The notes beneath the pieces are model-generated. The model had not been told where the DNA came from and ran no database searches. It saw only the letters and a program-made list of their open reading frames with translations. Both the position numbers and the translations under genes were made by a program. A stretch of 64,000 nucleotides of DNA from Tannerellaceae bacterium (GTDB lineage Bacteria > Bacteroidota > Bacteroidia > Bacteroidales > Tannerellaceae), in the NCBI GenBank assembly GCA_021201295.1, contig JAJQFE010000033.1:50901-114900 (forward strand). The letters are read 5' to 3'. Below are positions 1-9,768 of the stretch, piece by piece. Numbering within the stretch: the first letter of the stretch is position 1; each line of letters starts with the position of its first letter.

Positions 1-929
1 GCCTCTACTATATGGATGTTGGGAATCTTTCTTTTTTGTTTCGGGGTTTTTTTGGAATTTATGTGATATTTCCCTGAATACCCAGGCGATTGGTATTGAA
101 CGTTTATATGGAAAAACGATCATGGCCTCTTTTCATGGTGGCTGGAGTCTGGCTGCCTGTCTGGGGGGCGTTGATTGGATTCATTATGATTGTGTCTGAT
201 ATTCCTCCTTTTTACCATTTTACAGGGATTGCTGTCCTACTCCTGGTGATTGTAGGCCTCAGCCGTAAATACTTACAGGAAGATATAGAAGGAGAGAAGA
301 ATGAGGAAGAGATAAAAGATCCATCGATCTATATCCGGAAACCTGAGAAATTACTCCTGCAATTAGGAGTGGTGGGATTATTTGCCCTGGTGGTTGAAAG
401 TGCGATGTTTGATTGGAGCGGGATCTATTTTGAATCGGTGTTGCAGGTTCCTAAATCGTTGCAGATCGGTTTTCTGGTATTTATGGTGATAATGACGGTC
501 GGACGTTTCCTGACCAATTATGCTTACCGTATTTTGGGCAAAAAACAGGTATTACAAATTGCCGGTAGTCTCATCTTTATGGGTTTCTTTACTTCAGCGT
601 TATTTGCATCTGCCTTTGATTTGATGGCTTTAAAAGTGGCTATCAACTCGGTCGGGTTTATGATGGTTGGATTGGGGATTTCCTGCATGGTTCCTACTAT
701 TTATAGTTTTGTCGGTTCCAAATCTAAAACTCCGGTGGGACTTGCCATTACGATTCTTTCCAGTATCAGTTTTATAGGTTCTTTGGTAGCTCCTTTACTA
801 ATCGGTTCTATCTCGCAGGCTTTTAATATCAAATATGCTTATATGCTGGTGGGTGTTTTAGGACTGGCGATCGTTGCCATGGTCACGTTCTGTAAGGCTT
901 TCCGGTCGTCGGAAGAGAAAGATCAATAA
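1..929 (+). pseudogene. MFS transporter, YbjJ-like (5'-partial, frame broken)
   Basis: This is the C-terminal two thirds of a major facilitator superfamily membrane transporter; the 5' end lies outside the window. From about position 180 the frame is open to 929, with repeated hydrophobic segments and the sequence FDWSGIYF, which resembles the YbjJ-type drug/sugar transporter subgroup. Upstream, matching protein sequence is spread over three frames: WMLGIFLFCFG in frame 1, then CDISLNTQAIGIERLYGKT in frame 2, then the long frame. The change near 173-178 is explained by a G6 run that would restore the frame as G5. At least two further indels lie in 40-70. The substrate is unknown. The gene faces a converging sugar-kinase gene with a shared terminator. 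Family call is good; the substrate is not inferable. Confidence 0.75.
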
Positions 930-931
930 CT

Positions 932-967
932 ACTTCCGGTTTCCAGTCGTATCCGGAAACCGGAAGT
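932..967. terminator. Bidirectional terminator hairpin
   Basis: A perfect 13-bp stem (932-944 ACTTCCGGTTTCC with 955-967) encloses a 10-nt loop between two converging genes. Its position three bases after the transporter stop codon fits a shared terminator. Confidence 0.75.
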
Positions 968-1018
968 GATATAACCTCTACTTACTATAGATATTTTGGT
1001 TCTTTCTGTTTTATAAAA

Positions 1019-1918
1019 TTATATTTCAGGAAAGTGCTGCTCTGCGGTTTGCATACAGGTTTGTACATCTTTTTTGGTTCCCTGAAACGGGCCTGACCGT
1101 TCAATTTTCAGCGTAGACATAGCCGCTGCAAATCTTCCGGCTTCCTGAGGAGAATGTCCTTTAGCACGTTGGTATAAATAACCGGTCATATAGGTATCTC
1201 CACATCCGGTTGCATCTACTATTTCTTTAGGTGTATAAGCAGGTATCCTGTGGTAGGTCTGTCCGTCATAAATCACAGACCCCATACTTCCTAATGTGAT
1301 GATAATCTCTTTTACTCCCCAGTCATACAACTGTTGAGCCGCTTTTTTTACTTCTGTATATCCGGTCAACACTTCCATTTCCAATTCATTGCATTGCAGG
1401 AAGTGGATGTAGAGAAGGGCCTGTAATTTATCATCCCAATCAATAAGATATACCTGTTCATCTCTTACTTCACGAAGATATCCCTGCACGTCTACGGCCA
1501 CTAAACCTTTCGCTGCAAGATACGGAAAGACTTCAATCGGAAAATCATCTGCTAACAAAGTTCCTAAATGATAAATTCCCGCTTCTATGTCGGAGAAATG
1601 CTTCAACCGGAACGGATCGGCTTTGGCAGACACTTTTTGCGTACGGTTATCCTGGTTTTCTTCATATATATTTTCGAAACATACGGAATAACGGCTGGGT
1701 TTGGTAATTATTTCAATCGATTTGGCGCGTAGTTGTTCTATTACGTCCAGTTCGGTTTTACCTACAGCCGTAACCATCAGGTAACGGATATCGTCAAATC
1801 CACAAATAGCCTGTGAGAAATAATAGGAGGTGCCTCCGGGTATATGTACCGTTCTTTTCGGAGTTACCACTTTATCTAATGTGATATGGCCAATATAGCA
1901 TAGTTCATGTGTTTTCAT
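1019..1918 (-). CDS. PfkB-family carbohydrate kinase
   Basis: A 299-residue cytoplasmic kinase of the ribokinase/PfkB family, which transfers phosphate from ATP to a sugar or nucleoside hydroxyl. The N-terminal glycine-rich segment GGTSYYFSQ and the C-terminal signature DATGCGDTYMTGYL, with the catalytic Asp of GCGD, are both present. Length is normal for the family. It starts at an ATG directly after an AT-rich spacer. Sequence alone does not reveal the substrate; the neighbours (a transporter and an RNA-binding protein) do not help. The frame is intact. Confidence 0.9.
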   Translation of the reverse strand: MKTHELCYIGHITLDKVVTPKRTVHIPGGTSYYFSQAICGFDDIRYLMVTAVGKTELDVIEQLRAKSIEIITKPSRYSVCFENIYEENQDNRTQKVSAKADPFRLKHFSDIEAGIYHLGTLLADDFPIEVFPYLAAKGLVAVDVQGYLREVRDEQVYLIDWDDKLQALLYIHFLQCNELEMEVLTGYTEVKKAAQQLYDWGVKEIIITLGSMGSVIYDGQTYHRIPAYTPKEIVDATGCGDTYMTGYLYQRAKGHSPQEAGRFAAAMSTLKIERSGPFQGTKKDVQTCMQTAEQHFPEI

Positions 1919-2253
1919 AGAATCATATATTTTTCAAAAAACCACAAAGGTATGACTTTCTGTTTACATTTAAGATAGATCAGATAAAAAAGTCTGAAAG
2001 GGTGTCCGGAAGTTCTTATTTAACGGGAGGAGGTCTTCTGTGGAAAAAAAGATTTTATTCAAAATTATTTGGTTATTTATGATGGTTTTTTCATTTTATA
2101 TGCTTTTATTTGTACTCAATAAAACAAACGATTGATTGTAATGTTTTTTTCTTTTTTCAGATTTATTTCAGTAATGTAAATACTTTTACAAAGAATTAGA
2201 CTTTCCAAACCATCCTTGTTTATTACTTAATTACTTATTTTATATTTTATTTT
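1919..2253. other. AT-rich spacer between divergent genes
   Basis: This 335-nt spacer separates the sugar kinase (minus) from the RNA-binding protein gene (plus). It is very AT-rich with several T-runs. It should hold both promoters and a long 5' leader for the RRM gene, but I see no clean TAnnTTTG box or hairpin and make no site call. Confidence 0.5.
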
Positions 2254-2499
2254 ATGAACATTTACATTGGTAACCTGAATTATCGGGTTAGAGAATTTGA
2301 TTTACAACAGATTCTTGAAGAGTATGGTACAGTGGATTCTGTTAAGTTAATCATCGACCGTGATACTAACAGATCTAAAGGATTTGCATTTGCTGAATTC
2401 CCAAATGAAGCAGAAGCAAGAAATGTAATTAAAGAGCTGGATGGAGCTGAATACGAAGGACGCCAAATAGTTGTGAAAGAAGCTACTCCAAGACGTTAA
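2254..2499 (+). CDS. RRM-domain RNA-binding protein
   Basis: An 81-residue protein consisting of one RNA recognition motif. RNP2 (IYIGNL, residues 3-8) and RNP1 (KGFAFAEF, about residues 42-49) carry the aromatic residues that stack on RNA. Small single-RRM proteins of this size are abundant in Bacteroides and relatives, where related proteins act as global post-transcriptional regulators, for example of polysaccharide utilisation genes. It probably acts in the cytoplasm on mRNA or small RNA. It sits alone with an AT-rich leader. The function is by family; targets are unknown. Confidence 0.92.
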   Translation: MNIYIGNLNYRVREFDLQQILEEYGTVDSVKLIIDRDTNRSKGFAFAEFPNEAEARNVIKELDGAEYEGRQIVVKEATPRR

Positions 2500-2595
2500 T
2501 CCGGAATACTTTAACGGATAAAGATATAAGATGGGGAGATGGAATATATATTCTGTTTCCCTGTTTTATGTAATAGAGGTTCACAAGTTTTTTCT

Positions 2596-2603
2596 TACGT
2601 TTG
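2596..2603 (+). promoter_or_regulatory. Bacteroidales -7 box TACGTTTG
   Basis: TACGTTTG matches the Bacteroidales -7 consensus TAnnTTTG. Transcription from here would begin near 2608, downstream of the TTG that would give the longest reading frame (2601). It therefore favours the ATG at 2628 as the start of the following gene. No convincing -33 element is visible. Confidence 0.55.
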
Positions 2604-2627
2604 CAGGTAAATACTAATTCTGGTAAC

Positions 2628-3881
2628 ATGTGTTTGTTTAATAAGACCCGGTCGGGCATGCTGATCCCTTTGACTTTATTAGCCGGATTAATAATAGTAA
2701 GCTCTGCAGGAGCTCAGATCCCGGAACAGGTATTTAAGAGTGACTCCTGGATTGATCCGGAAAAGAAAGGTGAATTTTTGGTGGAGATTGATAATATCAG
2801 TTTCTTCAAAAATAACGAATATGAAGGAAAGATCATGAAAGGATATACTTTGCCCGGTTTTTGGCTACAGGCAAAAGCGGTCTATTATCCTTTACAGAAT
2901 ATAAAAGTGGAAGCCGGGATATATGGATTGCGCTACTGGGGAGCAGACAGATATCCAAACTATGGTTACCAGGATATTGCAGACTGGAAAAGCAATAAAT
3001 ATCAGCGCGGATGGCATGTCCTGCCTTATTTTCGTGCTCAGGTAGCATTATCAGATCATGTGAATATCATACTGGGTGATCTGTATGGCGGAGCGAATCA
3101 TCATCTCATAGAACCATTATATTCGCCGGAATTAAATCTGACAGCAGATCCGGAGATGGGTTTGCAGCTTCTTTATAATTCTTCTCCTGTGGATCTGGAT
3201 ATCTGGGTGGATTGGCAAAGTTTTATTTTTAATAACGATACGCATCAGGAATCATTTATTGTAGGTTTATCTTCACAGGTGAAATTTAATTCTCCGGAAT
3301 CAGCATGGCATGTATATATGCCTGTCCAGGGAATTGCGCAGCATAGGGGAGGAGAAATAAATGATAAAGAGAGTCTGATCCATACCAGTTCTGTACAGAC
3401 TTTTATGAATGGTGCTGTGGGAGCGGGACTGGTCTGGAACGCAAACCGGGGAGTACTGAAAAAGATGGAGCTGAAAGTAGACCTGGCGGGTTATTATCAA
3501 CAGGCAGGGGAGTTATGGCCGTGGAAAAAAGGTACCGGGTTTTATACCCGTGTGGCTGCAGATATACAGGATTTTCGTGTAAAGACATCTTACTGGATAT
3601 GTGACGAATTTGTTTCTGTATTGGGAAGCCCTTTTTACGGAGCCGTTTCAACCAAAGAGGAACAGATGGTTTTTGACAAACCTAAAATGGTGTATGTAGG
3701 AGTGGAGTATTCCCGTACCTTTGCTAAAGGTTTTGCTATGGGAATCGATGTAGATGTGTATCATCATTTATCTATGAATGCTTATTCTCCCCATAAAACA
3801 GGGAAAGTAGGAAGTGCCACCAGTTTTGCCACCGGAGTCTATTTACGCATCAATCCCTCTTTCCTGATAAAAAAATATTGA
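2628..3881 (+). CDS. Outer-membrane beta-barrel protein, function unknown
   Basis: A protein of about 417 residues that I do not recognise by name. It begins with a signal peptide (MLIPLTLLAGL... ending ...SAGAQ) and continues with alternating amphipathic strands rich in Tyr, Trp and Gly, ending YLRINPSFLIKKY. The terminal aromatic strand and overall pattern suggest an outer-membrane barrel. The start at 2628 is chosen over the TTG at 2601 because a -7 promoter box lies at 2596-2603. It is monocistronic, followed by a 277-nt gap. Ligand and role are not inferable. Confidence 0.65.
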   Translation: MCLFNKTRSGMLIPLTLLAGLIIVSSAGAQIPEQVFKSDSWIDPEKKGEFLVEIDNISFFKNNEYEGKIMKGYTLPGFWLQAKAVYYPLQNIKVEAGIYGLRYWGADRYPNYGYQDIADWKSNKYQRGWHVLPYFRAQVALSDHVNIILGDLYGGANHHLIEPLYSPELNLTADPEMGLQLLYNSSPVDLDIWVDWQSFIFNNDTHQESFIVGLSSQVKFNSPESAWHVYMPVQGIAQHRGGEINDKESLIHTSSVQTFMNGAVGAGLVWNANRGVLKKMELKVDLAGYYQQAGELWPWKKGTGFYTRVAADIQDFRVKTSYWICDEFVSVLGSPFYGAVSTKEEQMVFDKPKMVYVGVEYSRTFAKGFAMGIDVDVYHHLSMNAYSPHKTGKVGSATSFATGVYLRINPSFLIKKY

Positions 3882-4099
3882 CCTTGCTTTTCCGGATCTT
3901 GCCTCTGCCTTATTTTTCTATTCCGGTTTCCTAAAAATCAGCATCTTTTCCTATATCTAAAAAGCAAGTTTGCCGCTTATATCCATAGATTTCAGGAAAT
4001 ATATTCCTGGATGTAAAGAATTTTATAAAGTATTGGATACATCTAAAATATTTTTTAATAATGATCGTAAGCGATAATAGAATTCTAAAACTTATTGTC

Positions 4100-4107
4100 T
4101 ATTTTTG
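4100..4107 (+). promoter_or_regulatory. Probable -7 box TATTTTTG
   Basis: TATTTTTG fits TAnnTTTG and lies about 50 nt before the oxidoreductase gene start, giving a normal leader length. No clear -33 TTTG is seen at the right spacing, so the call is moderate. Confidence 0.45.
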
Positions 4108-4158
4108 TGTATCTTAAGGTTGGAATGCTAACATTTTTAAATCTAATTTTTTTATACT

Positions 4159-5415
4159 ATGAGAATGAATAGAAGAAATTTTCTCAAAACCCTGGGGGGA
4201 ATTGCGGTTTTTTCAGTAGTACCGCGACATGTATTGGGAAAAGGCTTTATTGCGCCAAGCGATCAGTTAACAAAAGGCATTATTGGTACCGGAGCTATGG
4301 GGAGAGGGCATGTAGATTACGCCGGAACCCGTTTGGTAGCTGTCTGTGATGTAGACAAAAAACACCTGGAGTTAGGCAAACAACTGGTAAAAGGTAATAT
4401 TGCGGCTTATCATGATTTTCGGGATCTCATTCTGGATCCGAATGTAGATATTGTCCATATTGCCACTCCACCTCACTGGCATGGAATTATGTCGGTGGAA
4501 GCAGCCAAAGCGGGCAAAGATATCTGGTGTGAAAAGCCTATGACCCGTACGATTGGTGAAGGGAAAAGAGTGATGGAGGCTGTTCAGCAATATGGCAGCA
4601 TGTTCCGTCTCAATACCTGGTTCCGTTTTGCTGATCCTTTTTATGGATTAGGTACACCCGTAAAACCTTTAAAGAAATTAGTACAGAGTGGGCTGTTAGG
4701 ATGGCCCTTAAAAGTAACTATCAGTAAACATACCGGTTTTGACTGGAAATTCTACTGGGTAGGCAAAGAAGATCTGGAGCCTCAACCTGTTCCTGCAGAA
4801 CTGGATTATGATATGTGGTTAGGTCCGGCCCCTTATAAACCTTATAATGCACACCGGGTACATCAGACCTTTCGTGGTTACTGGGATTATGATGGTGGTG
4901 GTCTGGGAGATATGGGTCAACATTATATCGATCCGGTACAGTATTTTCTTGGAAAAGACCATACCAGTCCTGTCAAAGTTGAGGTAGACGCTCCTCAACA
5001 ACATCCAGATGCCGTGGGAACCTGGCGTTCCATTGCCTATACCTATGAAGATGGTTGCCAGATCGTTTTATGGGGCGGTGATTATGGAGACCCGGATACG
5101 CCTTATATTTCCGGTCCTAATGGTAATGTATATAAAAATTTTGTTTGTGATATTCCTAACTGGGAAAAGAAGCTGGCTGATTATCCGGAACCGGAACCTC
5201 AGGTAACGGATTTCATTGAGTGTGTGAAGACACGCCAGCCGTTTGCTTTAAATGAAAAGTATGGTTTCCGTTCTGCGACTATTGTCAATATGGGTGCTGT
5301 TGCTTTACGTCTGAACCGTACCTTATATTTTGATCCGGTAAAACTTGAGTTTATTAATGATGAAGCCGCTAACCGGTTGATAGACCAGCCGATGCGTTCT
5401 CCTTGGAACATTTAA
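4159..5415 (+). CDS. Gfo/Idh/MocA-family oxidoreductase, exported
   Basis: A 418-residue NAD(P)-dependent sugar dehydrogenase-like protein. The N-terminus has a twin-arginine type signal (MNRRNFLK followed by a hydrophobic stretch), so it is probably exported folded with its cofactor. A Rossmann glycine motif (GTGAMGRGH, about residues 43-51) and the family EKP motif (CEKPMTRT, around residue 124) are visible. It lies 54 nt before the HEAT/DUF1080 gene. Known 3-keto-glycoside pathways pair such oxidoreductases, which oxidise C3 of a glycoside, with DUF1080 enzymes that cleave the product. I infer the same role here; an alternative is a scyllo-inositol or other polyol dehydrogenase. Confidence 0.88.
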   Translation: MRMNRRNFLKTLGGIAVFSVVPRHVLGKGFIAPSDQLTKGIIGTGAMGRGHVDYAGTRLVAVCDVDKKHLELGKQLVKGNIAAYHDFRDLILDPNVDIVHIATPPHWHGIMSVEAAKAGKDIWCEKPMTRTIGEGKRVMEAVQQYGSMFRLNTWFRFADPFYGLGTPVKPLKKLVQSGLLGWPLKVTISKHTGFDWKFYWVGKEDLEPQPVPAELDYDMWLGPAPYKPYNAHRVHQTFRGYWDYDGGGLGDMGQHYIDPVQYFLGKDHTSPVKVEVDAPQQHPDAVGTWRSIAYTYEDGCQIVLWGGDYGDPDTPYISGPNGNVYKNFVCDIPNWEKKLADYPEPEPQVTDFIECVKTRQPFALNEKYGFRSATIVNMGAVALRLNRTLYFDPVKLEFINDEAANRLIDQPMRSPWNI

Positions 5416-5469
5416 TTCGATGGATCGGTGACAAAGGATAATTATGAAATTTAAAAAGGAATAGTACAT

Positions 5470-8400
5470 ATGAAAAGAATATATTTATCTATCGGTACGT
5501 TGCTGGTCTGTGCAGGTCTGATAGCCCAAACACCGGTAAACCGTACTACACAGACTGTCGTGGCTGATGTAGTTGCTCAAATGCCGGCAGGACAACAGGA
5601 AGAATATAATAAACTGATCAGTGACCTGAGTACTACAGGAGAGGAAGGTGTCCTGGTACTTACGAATATGCTGAATTCTCCCGGGTCAGGAAGTAATGCT
5701 AAAGTAGCATATGTATTAAGAGCTTTGTCCTATTATGTGATGGAACAGGGGCGGGAAAATATGCGTCCGGTAGTGGCACAGGCCTATTTGAAAGCGTTGG
5801 CGAATGCCGGTGACCGAGAGGTAAAAGCCACTATCATCCGTGAACTACAGATTGTAGGACAGGACGAGAGTGTTCCTGCACTGAGTGCTTTGTTAGGAAA
5901 TGATGAACTCAGTGGTCCGGCTGCACGTGCGTTGGCTACTATCTGTACGGAAGCTGCTCAGAAAGCCCTGACAGATGCCATAAGGGTTACAGGTGGTTCT
6001 GTTAAGTCGTTAAATAATGTGGTACTTGCTATCGGTGAAGTAGGTATGATCGTTCCTTCTGCTACGGAAGTCGCTTTGCAGGAATTATTAAAATCTCCGG
6101 AAGAAAATACCCGTAAGGTGGCGTTCTATACGTTAGGTAGGACCGGTTCTAAAGCTTCTGTGAAACTATTGGCGGATGCGGCGGAAAAGGTAGATTATAA
6201 AGTAGAAAATACGGGAGCTAATGAAGCTTATATTACTTTGTTAAAGAATCTGCTTGCACAAGGTGAACCAAAAGAAGTTGAGAAAGCAGCGAACGATCTC
6301 CTGAAAAAATCCACTAAATCCGGACAAACCTATACCCGCATAGCCGCTTTGGAAATTTTATTGGCTGTAAGACCGGAAAATGCCGGTAAACTTTTGCTTA
6401 CAGCGTTGAAAGATCCTTGTAAAAAATACCGAAACGGGGCTTTGAGTTTTGCTTCCGGTTTGGCAGATCAGGGTTTATATGTGGATTTGATCAAAATAAT
6501 GGCTAAGGCGAAAACGGATGAGAAAATAGATATTTTAAACTGGATCGGACGTGAAAGTAAATGTCCGGAAAAAAATCCGGTGATCAGAGAATTGGAAATA
6601 CGGTTTGATCTTCCTGCAAAACAGGTATTGCTGGACCAGTTGAAAAATACTGATTTCAGAGTGAAAGAGGCAACAGTCTGGACATTGGTTAAGATAGGGG
6701 ACCCATCCTTTATTCCGGTTTTAGCTGGTTTGCTGGGTGAAAGTGATCAACAGGTGATAATACTGGCACAGGATGCGTTAGCTGCATTTAAAGGGGATAT
6801 AGCTCCAGCAGTGGCCAAAGTAATTCCGGCTATAACGGATAAAGGAAAGATCGCTGGTCTGGAATTATTGGCTATGCGTAAAGCATCGGCCCATCTGAAT
6901 ACTGTCCTGGAACAGATTAAATCCGGATCTCCTGAAGTACGGAAAACGGCGTATGTGGCCTTGAAAGATGTGGTCACAGAGAAAGATTTTGTGCATCTGT
7001 CAGGTATGTTGGAAACTGCTGATGAAGAAGCTATTGTTCCTCTTCAACAGGCTGTGATTTCTTCTGTAAAAGGAATGCCTCGTTCTGAACAGGTGGGAGT
7101 CGTCTCCCGCCGGATGATCCAGGCCGGAGAAAGTAAAAAACATTTGTATTATGTCGTGCTTTCGGCAACCGGAGATAAAGATGCTTTGGCTAGTATCATC
7201 AGTGGTTTTGAAACAGGTTCGGGTGTAGCAAAAGATGCTGCTTTTGAAGGATTAATTAGTTGGGAAGACAGGCAGGCCGGCGATATATTATATCGTGTTG
7301 CTTCGGATGCTGCTGCCGGAAAATATTTTGATAAAGCATTCAATAAATATGTTCAATTGGTATCCGATCCTTCCCTGACCGGTGAAAATCGCCTGATTGG
7401 TCTTCGGAAAGCTATGGACATCGCTAAAACAGTTGAGCAGAAAAGTCAGATACTGAATCGTATCGAAAGAACCGGAACCTTTTTAGGTATGTTATATGCA
7501 GGTAATTATCTGGGCCAGGAGGGGACCCAACAGGCAGCAGCGTATGCAGTCATGCGTATTGCCCTGGAGAATGAGGAATTTACCGGTGAGCATGTAAAAG
7601 AACTGTTAAATAAAGTATTACAGGTCTTAAATAATCCGGATGCTGATTATCAGCGGCAATCTATTCGCAAACGGTTATCTGAAATGCCGGACGAAGTGGG
7701 ATTTGTGTCTATTTTTAATGGTAAAGACCTGACCGGATGGAAGGGATTAGTGGAAAATCCGATTGCCCGTGCCAAAATGACACCTGCTCAGTTAGCTAAA
7801 GCACAGGAAAAAGCTGACGAACAGATGCGGAAAGACTGGAAAGTGGAGAATGGTTTGCTGGTTTTTGATGGAACCGGATATGACAATCTATGTACGGTAA
7901 AACCTTATGGAGACATGGAAATGTATGTAGATTGGATGTTAGATCCTGCCGGACCTGATGCTGATGGAGGTATTTATCTGAGAGGTACTCCACAGGTACA
8001 GATTTGGGATACGGCTCGTGCAAAAGTTGGAGCGCAGGTAGGTTCCGGTGGTTTATATAATAACCAGGTATATGAAAGCAACCCCTTGAAAGTAGCTGAT
8101 AATAAGGTAGGAGAATGGAACAGTTTCTATATTAAAATGGTAGGTGACCGGGTCACAGTGAAATTGAACGGTGAACTGGTGACAGATGATGTGATTCTGG
8201 AAAATTTCTGGGATCGCAGTCAACCTATTCCTGCCATAGAACAACTGGAGTTGCAGGCACATGGGAGCAAAGTGTATTACCGGGATATTTATGTGAAAGA
8301 ACTGGAGCGCCCGGAACCTTACCAGTTAACTCCGGAAGAAGAAAAGGAGGGATATAAAATCCTGTTTGATGGAACTAATATGCATGAATGGACTGGAAAT

Positions 8401-8925
8401 ACAGTGGATTATACGATTAAAGAAGGATGTATTTCTATGATTCCCAGTAAAAGTTTTGGAGGTAATTTATATACTAAAAAGGAATATGGGAATTTTGTGT
8501 TCCGTTTTGAGTTTCAACTGACTCCTGCTGCTAATAATGGGCTGGGAATCCGTACGCCTATGGAAGGAGATGCTGCCTATGTGGGTATGGAACTGCAAAT
8601 TCTGGATGATGATCATCCGGTCTATCAAGATCTGGCTGAATATCAGTATCATGGTTCTGTCTATGGTATTATTCCTGCCAAACGTGGCTACCTGAAACCG
8701 GTTGGAGAATGGAATTATCAGGAAGTAATTGCGGATAGTGACCATATTAAAATTACTTTAAATGGACATGTGATAATGGATGGTAATATCCGGGATGCTG
8801 TGAAAAATGGTACGCCTGATGGAAAAGAACATCCGGGATTGTTCAACCCAAAAGGTCATATTGGCTTTTTAGGACATGGCTCACCTGTTAAGTTCCGCAA
8901 TATTCGTATTAAAGAGCTGAAATAA
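5470..8925 (+). CDS. HEAT-repeat protein with two DUF1080 (3-keto-glycoside hydrolase) domains
   Basis: A 1151-residue exported protein. Residues 1-19 are a signal peptide ending before QTPVNR. Residues roughly 50-730 are alpha-helical HEAT-like repeats (recurring patterns such as VPALSALLGNDELSGPAARALA). Two concanavalin-like DUF1080 domains follow: residues about 744-945 (starting SIFNGKDLTGWKG) and about 962-1151 (starting ILFDGTNMHEWTG). DUF1080 members are 3-keto-disaccharide hydrolases/lyases. The upstream oxidoreductase is probably co-transcribed (54-nt gap). The HEAT array may serve as scaffold or inhibitor domain. The frame is intact over 3.4 kb. Substrate is unknown. Confidence 0.85.
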   Translation: MKRIYLSIGTLLVCAGLIAQTPVNRTTQTVVADVVAQMPAGQQEEYNKLISDLSTTGEEGVLVLTNMLNSPGSGSNAKVAYVLRALSYYVMEQGRENMRPVVAQAYLKALANAGDREVKATIIRELQIVGQDESVPALSALLGNDELSGPAARALATICTEAAQKALTDAIRVTGGSVKSLNNVVLAIGEVGMIVPSATEVALQELLKSPEENTRKVAFYTLGRTGSKASVKLLADAAEKVDYKVENTGANEAYITLLKNLLAQGEPKEVEKAANDLLKKSTKSGQTYTRIAALEILLAVRPENAGKLLLTALKDPCKKYRNGALSFASGLADQGLYVDLIKIMAKAKTDEKIDILNWIGRESKCPEKNPVIRELEIRFDLPAKQVLLDQLKNTDFRVKEATVWTLVKIGDPSFIPVLAGLLGESDQQVIILAQDALAAFKGDIAPAVAKVIPAITDKGKIAGLELLAMRKASAHLNTVLEQIKSGSPEVRKTAYVALKDVVTEKDFVHLSGMLETADEEAIVPLQQAVISSVKGMPRSEQVGVVSRRMIQAGESKKHLYYVVLSATGDKDALASIISGFETGSGVAKDAAFEGLISWEDRQAGDILYRVASDAAAGKYFDKAFNKYVQLVSDPSLTGENRLIGLRKAMDIAKTVEQKSQILNRIERTGTFLGMLYAGNYLGQEGTQQAAAYAVMRIALENEEFTGEHVKELLNKVLQVLNNPDADYQRQSIRKRLSEMPDEVGFVSIFNGKDLTGWKGLVENPIARAKMTPAQLAKAQEKADEQMRKDWKVENGLLVFDGTGYDNLCTVKPYGDMEMYVDWMLDPAGPDADGGIYLRGTPQVQIWDTARAKVGAQVGSGGLYNNQVYESNPLKVADNKVGEWNSFYIKMVGDRVTVKLNGELVTDDVILENFWDRSQPIPAIEQLELQAHGSKVYYRDIYVKELERPEPYQLTPEEEKEGYKILFDGTNMHEWTGNTVDYTIKEGCISMIPSKSFGGNLYTKKEYGNFVFRFEFQLTPAANNGLGIRTPMEGDAAYVGMELQILDDDHPVYQDLAEYQYHGSVYGIIPAKRGYLKPVGEWNYQEVIADSDHIKITLNGHVIMDGNIRDAVKNGTPDGKEHPGLFNPKGHIGFLGHGSPVKFRNIRIKELK

Positions 8926-8958
8926 TACAGGTCGTTTAAAAAGAGGATAAATAAATGC

Positions 8959-8995
8959 ATAACCACAGATCTTATAACATACGGTCTGTGGTTAT
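8959..8995. terminator. Bidirectional terminator hairpin
   Basis: A perfect 11-bp stem (8959-8969 ATAACCACAGA with 8985-8995) and 15-nt loop lie between the converging DUF1080 and trkA genes, a suitable terminator for both. Confidence 0.75.
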
Positions 8996-9070
8996 TTGTA
9001 TCATATGTATGCTGATTTGATTGGCTATGTTCAGAGGATAGGGATACGCTAAGAAAAAACGCAATCGCTT

Positions 9071-9757
9071 TTACAGACTTGCCAGTTTTTTCAACACCTT
9101 CATTTTGCCAAATAAAATTAAAATATCCCCTTCTTCAATTATTAAATCGTTTTCTAATTTATCTAACACTTTATAATGGGTCTGTTTTAATCCTAACAGG
9201 TTTTTGGAAACCTGTGGCCGTTCGATGCCTGTAAGCCGGACATCAAAATTCTCTTCAAACCGGATATTGGAAATTTTTTGTCCTACAAATGTCCGTGGAG
9301 TCACCATTTCATAAATATGATGAGTATCTGTAATACGGTACCAGTGTTTAAAAAGATCTCCTAACATGGATTGGGAAGCGTAAATGGCTGCATAATCTTC
9401 TTCCGGTGTCATAATTTCTTTTACACCTATAGCCCGGATCACTGCTTCATGAATAGGAGATATGGATCGGACAATCAACTGCTCTATACCCAGATTTTTC
9501 AGTAAAGCAACAGTTTGAATAGAAATACCAAAGTCTTTCCCATAAGTAATAAAAATGGCATCCATTTCATTTAATGGCAGGGTATTCAGGGCTTCTTTGT
9601 CTGTACTGTTCAGGCAAACTGCTGCTGAAATAGTTTGTTTTACGTTATCTATACGATGCATATCTTTATCCACACCGATCACTTCGTGTCCGATCCGTAC
9701 CAGATTTTCAGCAATGGCACGACCTAAATTCCCTAAACCTAATACTAAATATTTCAT
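9071..9757 (-). CDS. trkA: TrkA-type potassium channel regulatory subunit
   Basis: A 228-residue cytoplasmic gating subunit of a Trk/Ktr potassium uptake system. The N-terminal NAD-binding RCK domain starts MKYLVLGLGNLGRAIAENL with the Rossmann motif GLGNLG, and a C-terminal RCK_C/TrkA-C part ends with ILILFGKMKVLKKLASL. A longer reading frame extends upstream but lies inside trkH, so I use the ATG at 9757, 11 nt after the trkH stop. The one-RCK size matches KtrA-like proteins rather than the duplicated E. coli TrkA. Nucleotide binding would open the TrkH pore. Confidence 0.9.
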   Translation of the reverse strand: MKYLVLGLGNLGRAIAENLVRIGHEVIGVDKDMHRIDNVKQTISAAVCLNSTDKEALNTLPLNEMDAIFITYGKDFGISIQTVALLKNLGIEQLIVRSISPIHEAVIRAIGVKEIMTPEEDYAAIYASQSMLGDLFKHWYRITDTHHIYEMVTPRTFVGQKISNIRFEENFDVRLTGIERPQVSKNLLGLKQTHYKVLDKLENDLIIEEGDILILFGKMKVLKKLASL

Positions 9758-9768
9758 ATACTTTCTTA

